This document shows positions 51,503-63,230 of a stretch of 64,000 nucleotides of DNA, piece by piece. Source of the stretch: Zychaea mexicana (taxonomy: Eukaryota; Mucoromycota; Mucoromycetes; Mucorales; Lichtheimiaceae). Under the pieces are notes generated by a model. The model searched no databases and had not been told where the DNA came from. It saw only the letters and a list, made by a program, of their open reading frames with translations. The position numbers were made by a program, and so were the translations under genes. The DNA is taken from assembly GCF_025766255.1 (NCBI RefSeq), contig NW_026516729.1, positions 202,408 through 266,407 of the forward strand, written 5' to 3'. Positions within the stretch are counted from its first letter, which is position 1, and every line of letters starts with the position of its first letter.

Positions 51503-52819
51503 CGCTTGTGCAAACGTTTTGCAAAATTGAATTAGACAAGTGAGAATGGGAGAAAGTAAAAAAGAAAAAGGAGCTGTAAACTGTGGCTTTGTGGTGAGCA
51601 TTTTGAAATTAAACACATCACAGAAGACTCGTACGCTTACTGTATTCCATTTTTTTAATGATTGTTACTACGCACAAAGAATCACCATACTTGGAAGCGA
51701 AAAGAAATTTTCTGTGCAACTGTTACACGTTTGTGCTTTTTCATGTATGCATTTTATCGTGAGTAGATAAATGGGCACATGCATCATTTTGATTTGATAA
51801 GAGCACGTTTATAAGCAGCAACTATCGTAATGCTCAGCGTTGCTCCTTGATTGCAGGTGAGATACTCCGTATTTACCAAAATATGGCACGAATAATGTGC
51901 TATGTGTAAAGTATGAAACAAAAAGGTATAAAATGGAAAAATAAAAGGTAGGCAAATAAAGCACGCTGAATCTTTAAAATTCGTAATGCAAAGAGTTTCC
52001 TACGTAGTGATATTAATGTGCACGATGTATGCTACGCGTTCGATTTCGACTATGCGCGTTTGGTGCGCTTAGATCGAATCAATGAGAAAAGGGGAGCGAA
52101 GCAGCTACTTATCTATATTTCTATTCCGAACTACACTTTTCTTCTTTTTCCTACAAGGCACATGGCCAAGCGGCGTGTGCCCACTTCAAAGCGCTTAGGA
52201 ATTATGATATAGCTGCCAAGTTCAATTGTATGCCTTTTTTTATTCTTGAAGCTAGAGTATGATGGTTTGATTAATTTGCTCGTTTTTCTTTCAAATATAT
52301 TTACCAATATATCTTTGATAACATTGCCGATTGCCTCCATCTTACATACACTGTGTCTTTTCGTTACATTTATATGATACCTACCGTGCATATTTTTCCT
52401 TGTTTAAGAATTTGCACGCACTGTGCTCATATGGTCTTGAAATCAAGAAATTATTTGTTTCAAAATCGTACACAAGGCGCTAACGTAGCTGATATGTGGC
52501 TCTTTGCTGTTTATCTATAGTGTTTTAAAGACGTATGATCCTGATGTCCCGTCAAGAGAAGTCACGTTGAGCTGCTATGTCAACAGCAAATGACTGTAGT
52601 AACCGATGTATAAAGAAAACTAAATTAAGGAGAAATTATCGATGATTTGTTTTGAATGGATGGATCGAAAGCAAGTCTTTTTTCTAACACTTCCAAACGT
52701 TAGCTTCTTTCGATTATTTCAATACTTTATACATAAATACACACATACAAAATGTTTAATTTAAGAAAAGATATTCAAACTTTCTCGTGGGCTTCTTTTT
52801 TGCAAAGTTAGAAACGTCT

Positions 52820-53800
52820 TCTTTATCCTCGTTTTTCTCTGTCAACGTTAAGCAAAAGGCTATCCGCTTCTTGAATAAACGGCAAACGGTTGCCGTCCAG
52901 AAATACATCAAGTAGAGCAAAAGCTAAACGCAAAGTGGTTAATCCATACTCATCATATGTTCCAGTCGGTTTTTATAACCAATGGAACAGCACAGCAAAT
53001 CGTTTTCTTCTTCGCTATGATATACACTTCGTCTTGAATAAAGAAAATTCACTTATGTACACTATATTTTTTCATAAAAAAGTTAAACGTCGCTTCCAAA
53101 GTGCAGTGTTTCATATTATGACTCCCTAGTAACATACCGACCCCGTATAACACACGACGATATGAGTATTATACAACTTCCATCATTAAAACTATTACTA
53201 CATTCCACCATCAAACCTAATCTTTATATGTAACTAAATTATTATAACAGTGCAAATATTTGATAGAATGTGCTTTCCTCTGATGCAAAAGTTTACAAGG
53301 AACGCAACACATCTATGTATGATAGTATGCGTCTACAATTTACATACGTATATGCTGGGAACGATTCGTTTCGTACTTAAAGTAATGATAAGGCTATGGT
53401 AATTTATCGCTTGGAACTATCATATACTATGATGAACTGCGCATTGTGATCAAAATAACTTACCTTCAGCCCCATGATTATGGTTGTCTTCATGCCAATC
53501 TTATAAATGGATATCATATTTTTCAATGATAATAATTGGGGATGGTGAAACCGAACATAGATATGTATCATCATCTGAATTAGCATAAACTACATGATGG
53601 TCATTATGCTTTTACCATGGAACGTTTTTGGATCAGGAGAATAGAGGGGAGGAAACGGAAGCAACGTCAGTTTGCAATAAACATACACCCGAGGTGGTGA
53701 ACCATTTGTTACAGTAAATAAAGAAAAGAGTATCTTTGTTGATACCATCTTGGACTTTAACTGTACAACAACAACAGCAGCAGAAACATTTCTAAAATAG
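52820..53800 (-). pseudogene. eroded coding segment, unknown
   Basis: On the minus strand one frame runs through VQDGINKDTLFFIYCNKWFT, VCLLQTDVASVSSPLFS, a stop, KHNDHHVVYANSDDDTYLCS, SPSPIIIIEKYDIHL, a stop and DWHEDNHNHGAE before a GTAAG donor-like site. Further down, after a TTTAG acceptor-like site, comes FALLDVFLDGNRLPFIQEAD and SLLLNVDREKRG before a stop. The pieces read like real protein but carry three in-frame stops. No family is recognised. Confidence 0.3.
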
Positions 53801-54460
53801 CATATGTAGCCATTCTACTAGTTATATGTAGCACTTTAAAAATAATCAGGCCGTGGGCCTAATTCGCTTACAATTTTCCATGAATTAGCAGCAACAAATG
53901 TTTATACGCTTTATGTTTTCGGAAGCTTGGGTATATTTTTTAAAAAATAAGCCTATGGGAAAATCAAATAATACAGAGTTACATTCAATTGATACACAAG
54001 CATGCCATCATTGGCTGTTAATAAGCTACAGGGTTCATGAGAACAGCCTCTTAGTTCGATGGCAAACGGGTGCTGTTTTTACTGTCATACTTGAAGAACG
54101 GATCAGATAAATATGTACCTTTTTTTGTGGTTGTTGTATACTGACATTGGATCAGATTAGCAATAAATAACGGATGCTTTCTTTTTTTCCAGTCAACCAA
54201 GTATGCATATTACTTTTGCTCGATATTTTGTGTAAATGTATGTATGCAAGTTATACGTCACAACATATCATATTCCACCGTTTGCTTTTACAGCTGTAAG
54301 GCCGAAGGTACACAAAACCATCCGCGCTCTACTGATATCATGATGATGATCGGCTTGAACATATCATTTATTCGTCATCTATAAGAAAGTAATATATTAT
54401 GCTACTAGCACACATGGAGAAACGATAATCCTAATGATGATACAGTGTAAATGTACCATA

Positions 54461-54655
54461 TCATAGGGGCGTATTAAGTTTGTAGAAGATCCATTGATTG
54501 TAGGTAGTTGATTGGCTCGAGAAGTTCTGTCCGATGTTGAGCTCACCCGTAGTGTGGGGTAGTCTATTATCCGACCTGAGCCGCCACCAAGCTAAACCCT
54601 TATTTCCGGAGAAAAGGACATTTAATACAGGAAGAACGACGCCAGAAAGCATCAT
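54461..54655 (-). CDS. possible small secreted protein
   Basis: A 64-codon frame beginning MMLSGVVLPVLNVLFSG (signal-peptide-like) followed by NKGLAWWRLRSDNRLPH. A C/T-rich tract lies upstream on the same strand near 54770-54830. No family match is recognised; it may be chance. Confidence 0.2.
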   Translation of the reverse strand: MMLSGVVLPVLNVLFSGNKGLAWWRLRSDNRLPHTTGELNIGQNFSSQSTTYNQWIFYKLNTPL

Positions 54656-55299
54656 CGTTATCGGCCAACATTATGCGAGTTATGTGTGGACAGCGCCCTG
54701 TATGACAGACGCGCCAGAACAGGGTGACTCCATAACACTGGAAACGATCACGAGCAGGTGATGATGATGGCAGAGCGAGAGAAAGAGAGAGATAAGTCGT
54801 CGGCTCATATACAAATAAGGAAGAGTGGAAAGATGCTGAAGCGGCCATGTGAAAAATTCGGCAATTTAGTTTTTCTGCTTACAAGCAAGGAGGCTGATCT
54901 GTTTTTCTTCATGTGAAAAGGTGCAGGGAACTTCCCACATCGCCCATAAACTGCAGGCAAAATGACAGGTCAGAGGCGGGCTCATGAGATATTCACAAAC
55001 TGAGCCGTTTTTGATAGGCGAGCTACGCACCTGCCAAATCAAACCTCTTTGTGATGGATGTGAGAGGCACATAGGCACGATTCTTATGTGATCGCGTAAA
55101 ATCTGACGGAAGGCGAACCTTTTTTTGCTGTGTAATGTTATTTACAAGAAGTGGAGAAACGTTTGTGCCGGGGATTGATTGGCTCTTTTTCGCGGATAAC
55201 GAAATCGGACTCTTTATCGCCATCGGCCCTACATGTGAATTCGAATGGCATAAGCAGCAACGCACCCACATAACACACACAATTATAATCGTAAAGAAC

Positions 55300-55380
55300 C
55301 TCTGGTTTCTCTTTCCTTCTTTTCAGTTCTCCCTTCTCTTTCTCTTCCATACTCCCTACTCTTTTTCTTTTTTTTTAACT
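55300..55380 (+). promoter_or_regulatory. pyrimidine-rich leader of peroxidase gene
   Basis: About 80 bp of almost pure C/T end exactly at the ATG at 55381. Such tracts mark the core promoter or start region of highly expressed filamentous-fungal genes. Confidence 0.5.
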
Positions 55381-56560
55381 ATGTCAAGCACTGAAGCTTC
55401 TGTTGATAAGTACGATGCAGTCCGCAAGGACATTATCAAGGCATTCCCTGACGAAGACTACGACGATGGTTCCTTTGCCCCCGTTGTGTAAGCAATAGTT
55501 GTTTTTTTTTATCTGTTGTTAGGATATGCATTCGGGCCCAGAACGATAAAACTTATCGACAAACACAAAACAACGATAGCTTGCGTCTCGCCTGGCACGC
55601 CAGCGGTACGTACGACAAACACAAGAAGGACGGTGGCAGTGACGGTGCTACCATGCGCTTCAAGACCGAAGCTTCGGATGGTGCCAACGCCGGTTTGGAA
55701 GTAGCTCGTGAGTTCCTTGAACCGATTAAGGCCAAGCACCCTTGGATCACCTACGCTGATCTGTGGACGTAAGTTGATGATCTTTTGATCCTGAACTGAA
55801 GAAAAAAAATGCAGTTGAATCCGTTGATTTGGAATGGAGAAAACAAAAAGCGGGTGAAACAGATCTTAACAAAGGACTCGCCCATCGAATGTCATGTAGC
55901 CTTGCAGGCTGTGTTGCCGTTGAACACATGGGCGGTCCCCACATTGAATGGACTGGCGGTCGTCGCGATAAGCAGGTTGAGTCTGAGAACCCACCTATTA
56001 ACCGTCTTCCCGACGGTGCTTTGGGCAAGGATCACATTTTGGATCTGTTCGTTGGCCGTATGGGCTTCACTGTCCAGGAAACCGTTGCCTTGATTGGTGC
56101 TCATACTGTGGGTCGTTGCCATTCCAACCGCTCCGTAAGTCGTTGCTTCTGCTCTAGTAGACTATACGCGATTTTGCTGATACTGACATGACCTGACCTT
56201 TTTGATGTGAATTAGGGTTTTGAAGGGCCATGGACTGAAACTCCCACCCGTTTCTCTAACCAATTGTAAGTGGAACCACTATTGAGTTCGTTGCTCCAGT
56301 TTGAGACTAATTTAAACAATAGCTACAAGCAACTCTTGAACAACGAATGGGTCGAGAAGAAGTGGGACGGTCCCAGACAGTTTGTCGACGCCGAGGATGG
56401 CGAACTGATGATGCTGCCTACCGACATGGCTCTTTTGGAAGAACCCTTCCGCCAGTACGTTGAATTGTACGCCAAGGACAAGCAAAAGTTCTTTGATGAC
56501 TTCTCCGCTTCCTTCTTAAAGTTGGTCGAATTGGGCTTCAGCAAGAGAGGAAAGTTGTAA
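55381..56560 (+). CDS. cytochrome c peroxidase-like haem peroxidase
   Basis: Class I haem peroxidase that reduces H2O2. Exon 1 reads [20 protein letters not shown]. Exon 2 gives [20 protein letters not shown] (distal Arg, Trp, His) and [20 protein letters not shown], ending YADLW. The next intron (55769-55899) joins to [20 protein letters not shown], then [16 protein letters not shown] and [16 protein letters not shown] (proximal His). Later exons give [36 protein letters not shown] and [20 protein letters not shown] (proximal Asp/Trp region), ending KRGKL. Four introns. The protein starts directly at the catalytic domain with no mitochondrial presequence, so it may be a cytosolic CcP2 or hybrid-type enzyme. 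All catalytic residues are present. Confidence 0.92.
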
Positions 56561-56856
56561 ATAATGTTCCTAAAAATCCATCCCTCTTTTTCTTTGTGTG
56601 TCATACCTCTCTCTCTCTCTTTTCTTTCGACCATCATTACTATCATATATATTCCCTCATACTTATAATAGATCACAAAATAAAGCCTTAGAATTCGTTT
56701 CCAACTTATTCGAGTTATGTAAACATACTACGTCGTGTCACGTGTCTTTGCATGGAAGCCTGGGCGCGCGTGTTCCTGCTTGATCTTCAAATTCTTTGCT
56801 TGGCTTTTATTTTTTGCTCCTCTTCCTTGTTCTATCTCACGAACAGAATAATACAA

Positions 56857-58075
56857 ATGGAGTCTGGCAATAATAACAACAGCAATAACAGCAACGCGGG
56901 ACAAGCAGCAGCTTATACAGATCGAGCAGGCGAAAGCACTCGTATCTTTTTCTCCCATGTCAAACAGTACCTTGCATCGTTACCGTTATTCACACTGTCT
57001 GTCATTGGCATCTCTTGGCTGATCGCTTTGGCAGATGCCCCGGGCCGCATAAATCAATCGCACCAGCCTTTTGTCAGCCGGTGGTTGTACCTCAGCGTTT
57101 CCAAAGTAGTGTATCACTGGCAAGGTAAAAAGATAGACACAGAACTTTTCTGAGAGTGGTTTCCGACCAAGTGGGCGTACGCATACACTACGGGATGGAT
57201 AGTGAACTGACTGAGACTCGACCAATTATTATCATTATTTAGGACACCGTCTTTTGCTCTACCCACTCGCATCACCTGAACTCTCTTTATTATTCACAAA
57301 TACTCTATTGGCACTGCCATACATGGCTGCAATGGAACGGAAGCACGGTAGCTTGAAACTGGCATGGCTCTTGACAAGCTTCTACACGTGTGGAATTGGC
57401 TTTCTCTATGTGCTTCTCCTGGCGATCTTCAGACCGCATATGTTGACAGCAGAAACGACTGTCTGTGCCGGTTTATCGGGTTGGGTAGTCGCATTGTCTG
57501 CATGGTCTGCTATGGAAGAAGAAGCCGAAGGACAAACGAATGATCGGATGTAGGTTTTGGGAAGCAGATCAAGGAGAGCTAGAGCGTCCTTCTGATAATT
57601 TATATCCTGTCATCATGCTTTGATTTTAGGCTGTTTGGCGTGATTCGGATCCCAGGTCGGGTTATGCCGTACATGATCATTGGATTTTATTTCTTTCTCG
57701 TACCCGACACGTCGCTGGTACTTCATCTACTCGCTGCTGGAACTGCATATCTCTGTAAGGATGTTCTTTTAAGATTGACAGTGCGGTCCCTTTTTTTAAC
57801 TATGTAAACAACGTCCTTTTCCAGTTATGAAAAACAAGATACCGCCCAGAATACTGCCATCCAGTGATTTCTACAAACACTATGAGAGTCGGCCGTGGCT
57901 GGAACGCGTCACTAACAACTCCCGATACGTTTCCGTGGACTCAGCTACCGAGGCTTATTTACCCATCCACAACACGAGTAGCAGCCACATTAGCAACAGT
58001 AGCACACCAGCATCCCATAATGTGAATGTTTCTGGTGGCTTTCCCGGCCAAGGAGTGCGACTTGGTGATGAATAA
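56857..58075 (+). CDS. RBD2: rhomboid serine protease, Rbd2-like
   Basis: Intramembrane serine protease, probably of the Golgi/early secretory pathway. Exon 1 from ATG 56857 has an Asn/Ser-rich start, a first membrane segment (LFTLSVIGISWLIALAD) and SRWLYLSVSKVVYHWQ. Exon 2 gives RLLLYPLASPELSLLFTNTL, MAAMERKHGSLKLAWLLTSF and VCAGLSGWVVALSAWSAMEE, where GLSG fits the rhomboid G-x-S-G catalytic Ser motif. Exon 3 gives IRIPGRVMPYMIIGFYFFLV and TSLVLHLLAAGTAYLF, whose His is the probable dyad partner. Exon 4 is a cytosolic tail (KIPPRILPSSDFYKHYESRP and Ser/Asn-rich end). The order matches fungal Rbd2, which lacks the longer plant/animal extensions. Its stop lies only 84 bp from the convergent Ap4A phosphorylase gene. 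Confidence 0.75.
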
Positions 58076-58159
58076 TAAAACTTCAACCTGTCTATTATAT
58101 AATAACTGCCTTGGATTCATCATTTCTATTACTATGTCGGATAATTCTTCATTAAGCTA

Positions 58160-59312
58160 CTATTGCTCCATAGGGTCCTCCACGTCAGCATTCGGATTCC
58201 ATGCATATGCCACATCCTTGAGCACCTGCATCAAATCCGGATGATTCTCTAATGCCGCCAACTCCTCGGGCGTCTTTACTAACAGCATACCCGCAAATCC
58301 AAGCGAATTGATCGACACCTGAAGATTTTCTTGGACTAAGGTGGCCAATTCTCTCGAGCGGGGCACAAGCATCATGAACTGATCCGTCATGATAAAGTTG
58401 TATGAGATTTCGCGATCGGGTGTGGCGTGCTTACGCAGTTGCTGGAACATGGCATCCAACAAGCCAAAGAACATTTGTGCCAGATAGTCGCCCAATTCTT
58501 CGTTGTCTGTGCTAGAGTCGATAAAGTTGCGATCGAGTGGCGTGATAACATGGACGAATGGCAGCTTATCCATGACATAGATCTGGCCGGCTTTTCGGTC
58601 TTGGATCTGGTTAAAGAGGGCCTTGATAGGCGGCTGTGGCTGTTGGCCTTGCAGAGGAAGAATCTGCATGTGTTTGTGGGGCTGGCTGGCACCTGAAAAT
58701 GGGCCGCAGTTGTAGAATGCCAGCGCCGGAGTGGTACCAAATGCAGTCATCATGCATTGCCAAGCGGCAAGCAGATCCGAAGGAAACAAGGGCTGCGATT
58801 GGCTTTTGAATTCTGCAAGAATAACGTGCGTCTTCTTTCAGCTTTTGATACACACACGCCACATTAGCGCATTCTCATTTTCATTCTTGTATCCACGTTA
58901 TATGATACCTTTGGTGACGACGATGATATGATGAGGTACAATGCAAAACTTGTTGAGAACAACAGAATGCTCGTCAAGGTCTTGCACAAAAAGTGCTGGG
59001 TTTGGCGGCAGAAAAGGGTTCACTTTGATCTTTTTTTTTTCTTCCATTGTGGGGTCGCTGCTCGGTTTCTTGGCGAGCGACGGTGCGTACGTGATTTCAA
59101 ACTATTCCATACGCGTTTACGAAACACCATTTCGGGGAATTCAGTACACCACAAGCTCCTGTTACTGCTGCTACAACTCCATGTTCAAACGACTTGCAAT
59201 TTACCTTGAGCCCATCGACTTCCTTAAGAACTTTGGTGGTTTCAAAAAAGAGCAATTCTTTGCTGTTCAATGCCGCGTCGTACTTTTCTTGAATTTGGTT
59301 GTGCAAAGTCAT
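58160..59312 (-). CDS. APA2: ATP adenylyltransferase (Ap4A phosphorylase, Apa1/2)
   Basis: HIT-superfamily enzyme that phosphorolyses diadenosine tetraphosphate to ADP and ATP. Exon 1 from ATG 59312 starts MTLHNQIQEKYDAALNSKEL. A following block gives GVQFQIRFVPTIAKKP-type sequence, then KIKVNPFLPPNPALFVQDL and VVLNKFCIVPHHIIVVT. The last exon gives LFPSDLLAAWQCMMTAF, FYNCGPFSGASQPHKHMQIL (catalytic HxH motif) and LPFVHVITPLDRNF, ending EDPMEQ. The length is slightly short but covers the complete catalytic domain. It shares a 198-bp divergent promoter with the acetyltransferase gene. Confidence 0.88.
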
Positions 59313-59510
59313 TTTTTTTCAGGTGGAAGGAACAAAGCAACCAACAACCGGACGAGAGACGGGGGAGATTGAAGTTTTCTCCGATCAATGTTCAAAGTGG
59401 CAAGTGTGCTGGGTCTGTCAAGTTTTTTCTCTCTCTCTCTTTCTTTCTCACAAACTCGTCGTCCCCTCTTATCTCTCGTTCTTCCTCGTCGCCCATTTAA
59501 AAAAAAAGCC
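59313..59510. promoter_or_regulatory. 198-bp bidirectional promoter (APA2 / GNAT)
   Basis: The two start codons point away from each other with only 198 bp between. A strongly pyrimidine-rich tract (about 59424-59500) leads into the GNAT ATG. Confidence 0.55.
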
Positions 59511-59996
59511 ATGGTTGCTGCCGTTGACATTCGCCCTGCCACACCCAACGACATTCCTCTCATTCTTCAGTTTATCAAGGACTTGGCCCTGTACGAAAAG
59601 GCACCTGAAGCTGTCGTTGCTACAGAAGAACTCTTGCGCAAGAACTTGTTTGGCGAGCGCCCCTATGCCGAAGTGATCCTGGCGTATGTCGAGGACAAGG
59701 CTGCTGGTTTTGCGTTGTTTTTCCACAACTTTAGCACCTGGACAGGTCGACCAGGTTTGTACTTGGAAGATTTGTTCGTGCGCCCTGAATTCCGAGGCCT
59801 CGGCATCGGCAAGAAGCTGTTGATTCAGCTTGCTCATATTGCCAAGGAACGCGAATGCGGTAGATACGAATGGGTTGTCTTGGATTGGAACGAGCCATCA
59901 AGAAAGTTCTATGAGGCAATGGGTGCAAAGCCTCAAAAAGAATGGATCATTTATAGAGCCGAGGGCAAGTCTTTGGATGATCTTGCTTCCATGTAA
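59511..59996 (+). CDS. GNAT acetyltransferase, SSAT-like
   Basis: Acetyl-CoA-dependent N-acetyltransferase similar to the diamine/thialysine (SSAT) group. A single exon of 161 codons: MVAAVDIRPATPNDIPLILQ, IKDLALYEKAPEAVVATEE (the LAxYEK..E signature), GFALFFHNFSTWTGRPGLYL, EDLFVRPEFRGLGIGKKLL (acetyl-CoA pyrophosphate loop RGLGIG) and WVVLDWNEPSRKFYEAMGAK. The ATG at 59511 follows the pyrimidine tract and AAAAAAGCC, a good context; the frame is open further upstream with an ATG at 59388, but that part is the C/T leader. Substrate (polyamine or thialysine) is inferred from family similarity. Confidence 0.9.
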   Translation: MVAAVDIRPATPNDIPLILQFIKDLALYEKAPEAVVATEELLRKNLFGERPYAEVILAYVEDKAAGFALFFHNFSTWTGRPGLYLEDLFVRPEFRGLGIGKKLLIQLAHIAKERECGRYEWVVLDWNEPSRKFYEAMGAKPQKEWIIYRAEGKSLDDLASM

Positions 59997-60782
59997 AATT
60001 AATGGATGTTCATTTTGTATATGTAATTTAAGTTTAAGAATAAATTTACTACTTAGTAGCTAGAATGCCCGTGTACATATTTGTATGAAGTACTGGTTAT
60101 TGGATCGAAAAGGGCATGTCATTTTGTGGGGTTGGGTAAGGTAGCCAGAAAAATATGATATTAACCGAAAATAGAAATTTAAGGAAGTTGAGTCATGTCG
60201 GAGGCCATGGCGGAACATGTATCCACGTACACTATTTGCAATCACTTCATTTCGCAAGTGGATACTTGAAGTTGCTGCTGCTGACAATGATTTAGCATAA
60301 CAAATAAGCATCTGGCGCGTATGCGACAGTTATCGTTACATATAACGGTAATTTAAAATCAGTACCTCGCTTCGGTGTATCGATGGAGTTATCATATCTT
60401 TCAAGAGAAGTGCTACAGGTACGAGATTTCTAAGTAGCGTTTCAAAGTGGTTGCGTTGTTAGATCTCATATAGCGGGCTTGGGTAATTTTGCAGTATTTG
60501 CCGGACTCTATGATATCGAACAAATGCCGCGCGTTTCCCCGGACCCACTTAGTAAATATCGTACTGTCAATTGCCTCAAAAAGTAATTTGCCGTACTGCA
60601 CTTTTGCAGTATTATTCGTTGCAGTAAAATGGTCGTTGCAATAAAATATTCTTCGCAGTGGTGACACATAGATATTTTACAGCAGCGCTCTCTATACATA
60701 CTATATGAGTATACGAGTAAGAAATTAGCCGTATCACTAATCTTATTTAATCGACTAGGAAGTTCATCAGGTCAAGGCATAG

Positions 60783-61132
60783 TAGTGTGTCTCAAACATC
60801 AGATATCTGATGAACAGATCTGAGCGGATTTCGAAAGTAGCCAATAGGGAACGAAATCGCCTGAGACACTTTACTAAACTTCTCAACTACTGTAATGTAA
60901 TACTTGTAAAAACATATATCCAATTCAAGTTATAAAACGGTCTAAACAGACGCATCTTTCTTTCTCTTTTGTAAGCGAAAAAAATTGATCTGTTCGTCAA
61001 AAGATCGTGATCTACATCAGGATATTTGAATATTTGTGGATTTTCAAACCAATCAGATTCCTTCCCTGCAGATATCGGAACTCTGGCAGATATCTTCAGA
61101 TTTTTGAAAATTTTAATGTTTGAGACACACTA
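60783..61132. mobile_element. TA-flanked MITE (Tc1/mariner-type), ~346 bp
   Basis: The ends form a perfect inverted repeat. The left end at 60783 reads TAGTGTGTCTCAAACAT and the right end 61116-61132 reads ATGTTTGAGACACACTA. Beyond the TA the flanks no longer match, so the element is 60785-61130 with a 15-bp terminal inverted repeat and a TA target-site duplication. It has no coding capacity. A 16-bp palindrome, CATCAGATATCTGATG, lies at 60797-60812, and sub-terminal ATATCTG motifs recur near the right end. Confidence 0.8.
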
Positions 61133-61208
61133 GTGGTCCCCCAACTAGCAAATCGGCAAAAGTGTTGAAGCAGTGGAAAAACAGTAGAAGCGAAATTGTT
61201 TTGGAAGG

Positions 61209-61552
61209 ATGGATAAACATAAACAAGAGAATGGTCGAGATGATTACTATGAAAGGAAAATGTTCAATATCTTAGCCGATTTTCTTGTGGTTTTAGAAAA
61301 AAATGAGGTTGGATAAGTTACTAAGATGAAAATGAAGTACAAGAAGAGCAGAGCAAAGTTGACTTAGGAAGTTTGGGAAGTTGAGTGGAGGCACTAAGTG
61401 AAAAGAATTGGGGGGGGGGGATGACGTTATAGGCGGTGGTCAGGACGAAGCGGCAGAGGTTCGGCGTATGGCAAACAAAAGAGATAGTGTTTGTAGCGAG
61501 AGTTATGAAGAAAGGCAACGGGAGCTTTTATTTCGAGAGCGTGAATGTGTAT
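61209..61552 (+). pseudogene. decayed Glu/Arg-rich coding segment
   Basis: One piece starts at ATG 61209 (MDKHKQENGRDDYYERKMFN, then ILADFLVVLEK). After a frame change the next reads DENEVQEEQSKVDLGSLGS, a TGA stop, VEALSEKNWGGGDDVIGGGQ and DEAAEVRRMANKRDSVCSES with YEERQRELLFRERECV and a stop. The G10 run codes for the glycines. The helical, charged end resembles coiled-coil tails of repetitive Mucorales proteins (impression only). It lies just right of the MITE. Confidence 0.3.
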
Positions 61553-62866
61553 GATGAGGAGCTGACAGGGCGATAAGAGGATATGTAGCATGTAGCGGAA
61601 ACAATATAGGAACGAGATATCAGGACACCCGTTAATTTCCAACTTGAAATTCCTAAATGATGGATTGTGAAATATAACGGATGCTAGGACCCAATATCTG
61701 TGTACGGATATTCTTTATCAAGACGCATCTTAATGCTACATAGATTACCAACGCTCAAGAAGTTGTCACTATTTAGAAACCGTAATCCACATTAGCCTAG
61801 TACCCAATACATTTTCTAGCTGGATTGACCTTGTTTCCACATACGTAATATGTAAAATATACACCAAGAGAAGAGACAATTGGAGACCAAGAAGCATTCA
61901 GTAAAACAGCGACTGCTTGCCGCTCAGTAGTATCACTGAAAATCAGAAAAAAAGTTATATACAAGGATTGCCATATCTCTGTTACTTATATCCTTTTGAG
62001 TATTCTATCATATAAAAGAACTTGAAGTCATAAGGAGATGGGTGAATATTTGTTTTCTATTGAAATATTCTATAAATATAATGATATCTTGTTCATAAAA
62101 ATCAAACTAACTTTTTGGATTCTTGACCTCCGATGGAGATGAAGAGATTATACCTAGTCTCCCTTCTAAACTACGAGAGTTACGCGGCAAGCTTCAAGAA
62201 AAACTGTTTGCTAGACAAAGCTCTTTAGATAGCTTTCTTTTTTGTTTATTATAATATTCGCCGAAAGTCAACCGAAATTAATAATGTGCAGTGCTTAATT
62301 TCTTTAAAGTATATATGGAGGAGCACTTTGTATTATAACCCGATCATCCCTGGATGATACATTGAAAATGAAATAAACGGGGGTTTGAAAGTTACCATGT
62401 TATTTTTTCCATTCCCAAAATTTTGTTAACGGATGTGCAATGAAAGGGGGTATACTGTATTGTGATTATAAACAGGTTGGGTGGAAGAAGAGAGCAAAGG
62501 CGCAATGATTGAGAAATGGCATTGATGTCTATGATAGAGGCCAACAACGTGTACAAGATTATGGGACAGACACAAAAAAATATTATTGTACGACGAGTGA
62601 AATTATATTTTTATTCATGAAAAGAAAGAAGACAACTATGGACAAATCAAAATCTACAAGCAAATAAGGCCAGAAAGCGACATGAACAGAAAGAAGCCAG
62701 CTAAAGCAGAGATACCAATGGCGCATCCATGGTATCGTCACGAGACATAAAAAACGGAAGCCCAGCAACGAGCTTACATTGACCATCGTAAAGGCGAGCG
62801 ACAGGGAACTGGCCAGCAACAGCTGTGTGTCCATGACAGCATAGGCACCGTGACAACCCGATAAGC

Positions 62867-63230
62867 ATGAGTACTTATAACATAGAAACAGTAATCAAGT
62901 TATCCGATCAAGGTCAGTGCACCCTAGTCGAAGGTACTGGGTGCAAGTGCAGAACGACATCTACTTTGAATTCACAACGGATATAGAGACTTTGGTACAG
63001 AGTTGGTCCTTGATGTACACAAACTTGTGAGTAAACCACCAATTATGTAGCGCTCAAATTCATTTTTAAACCAACCCAACTAATGATGCATATCAATACA
63101 AGTCATACTTGAATGGTGACGCGTTAAATGTCATTGCGGCTGAACAGAACATCGAATCCAAGCAGCAATGTAGTCTGTTTACCTGCGCCATACCGACGAC
63201 CCTACTGCATGACTGTAATTAGATAGATAT
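62867..63230 (+). pseudogene. decayed coding segment, unknown
   Basis: Frame 1 starts at ATG 62867 with MSTYNIETVIKLSDQGQCTL. A second frame takes over with VQVQNDIYFEFTTDIETLVQ and SWSLMYTNL up to a GTGAGT site at 63027. After a branch-point-like CTAATGA and an AAG acceptor it resumes as YLNGDALNVIAAEQNIESKQ and LFTCAIPTTLLHD. The intron would shift frame by one, so at least two lesions are present. No family is recognised. Confidence 0.3.

Larger units (their letters stand above)
51503..55380. other. 3.9-kb gene-poor stretch
   Basis: Mostly AT-rich sequence without complete genes. It includes an eroded coding segment (about 52820-53800, minus), a doubtful small frame (54461-54655, minus) and the C/T-rich leader of the peroxidase gene at its right end. 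No tRNA or terminal repeats were seen. Confidence 0.45.
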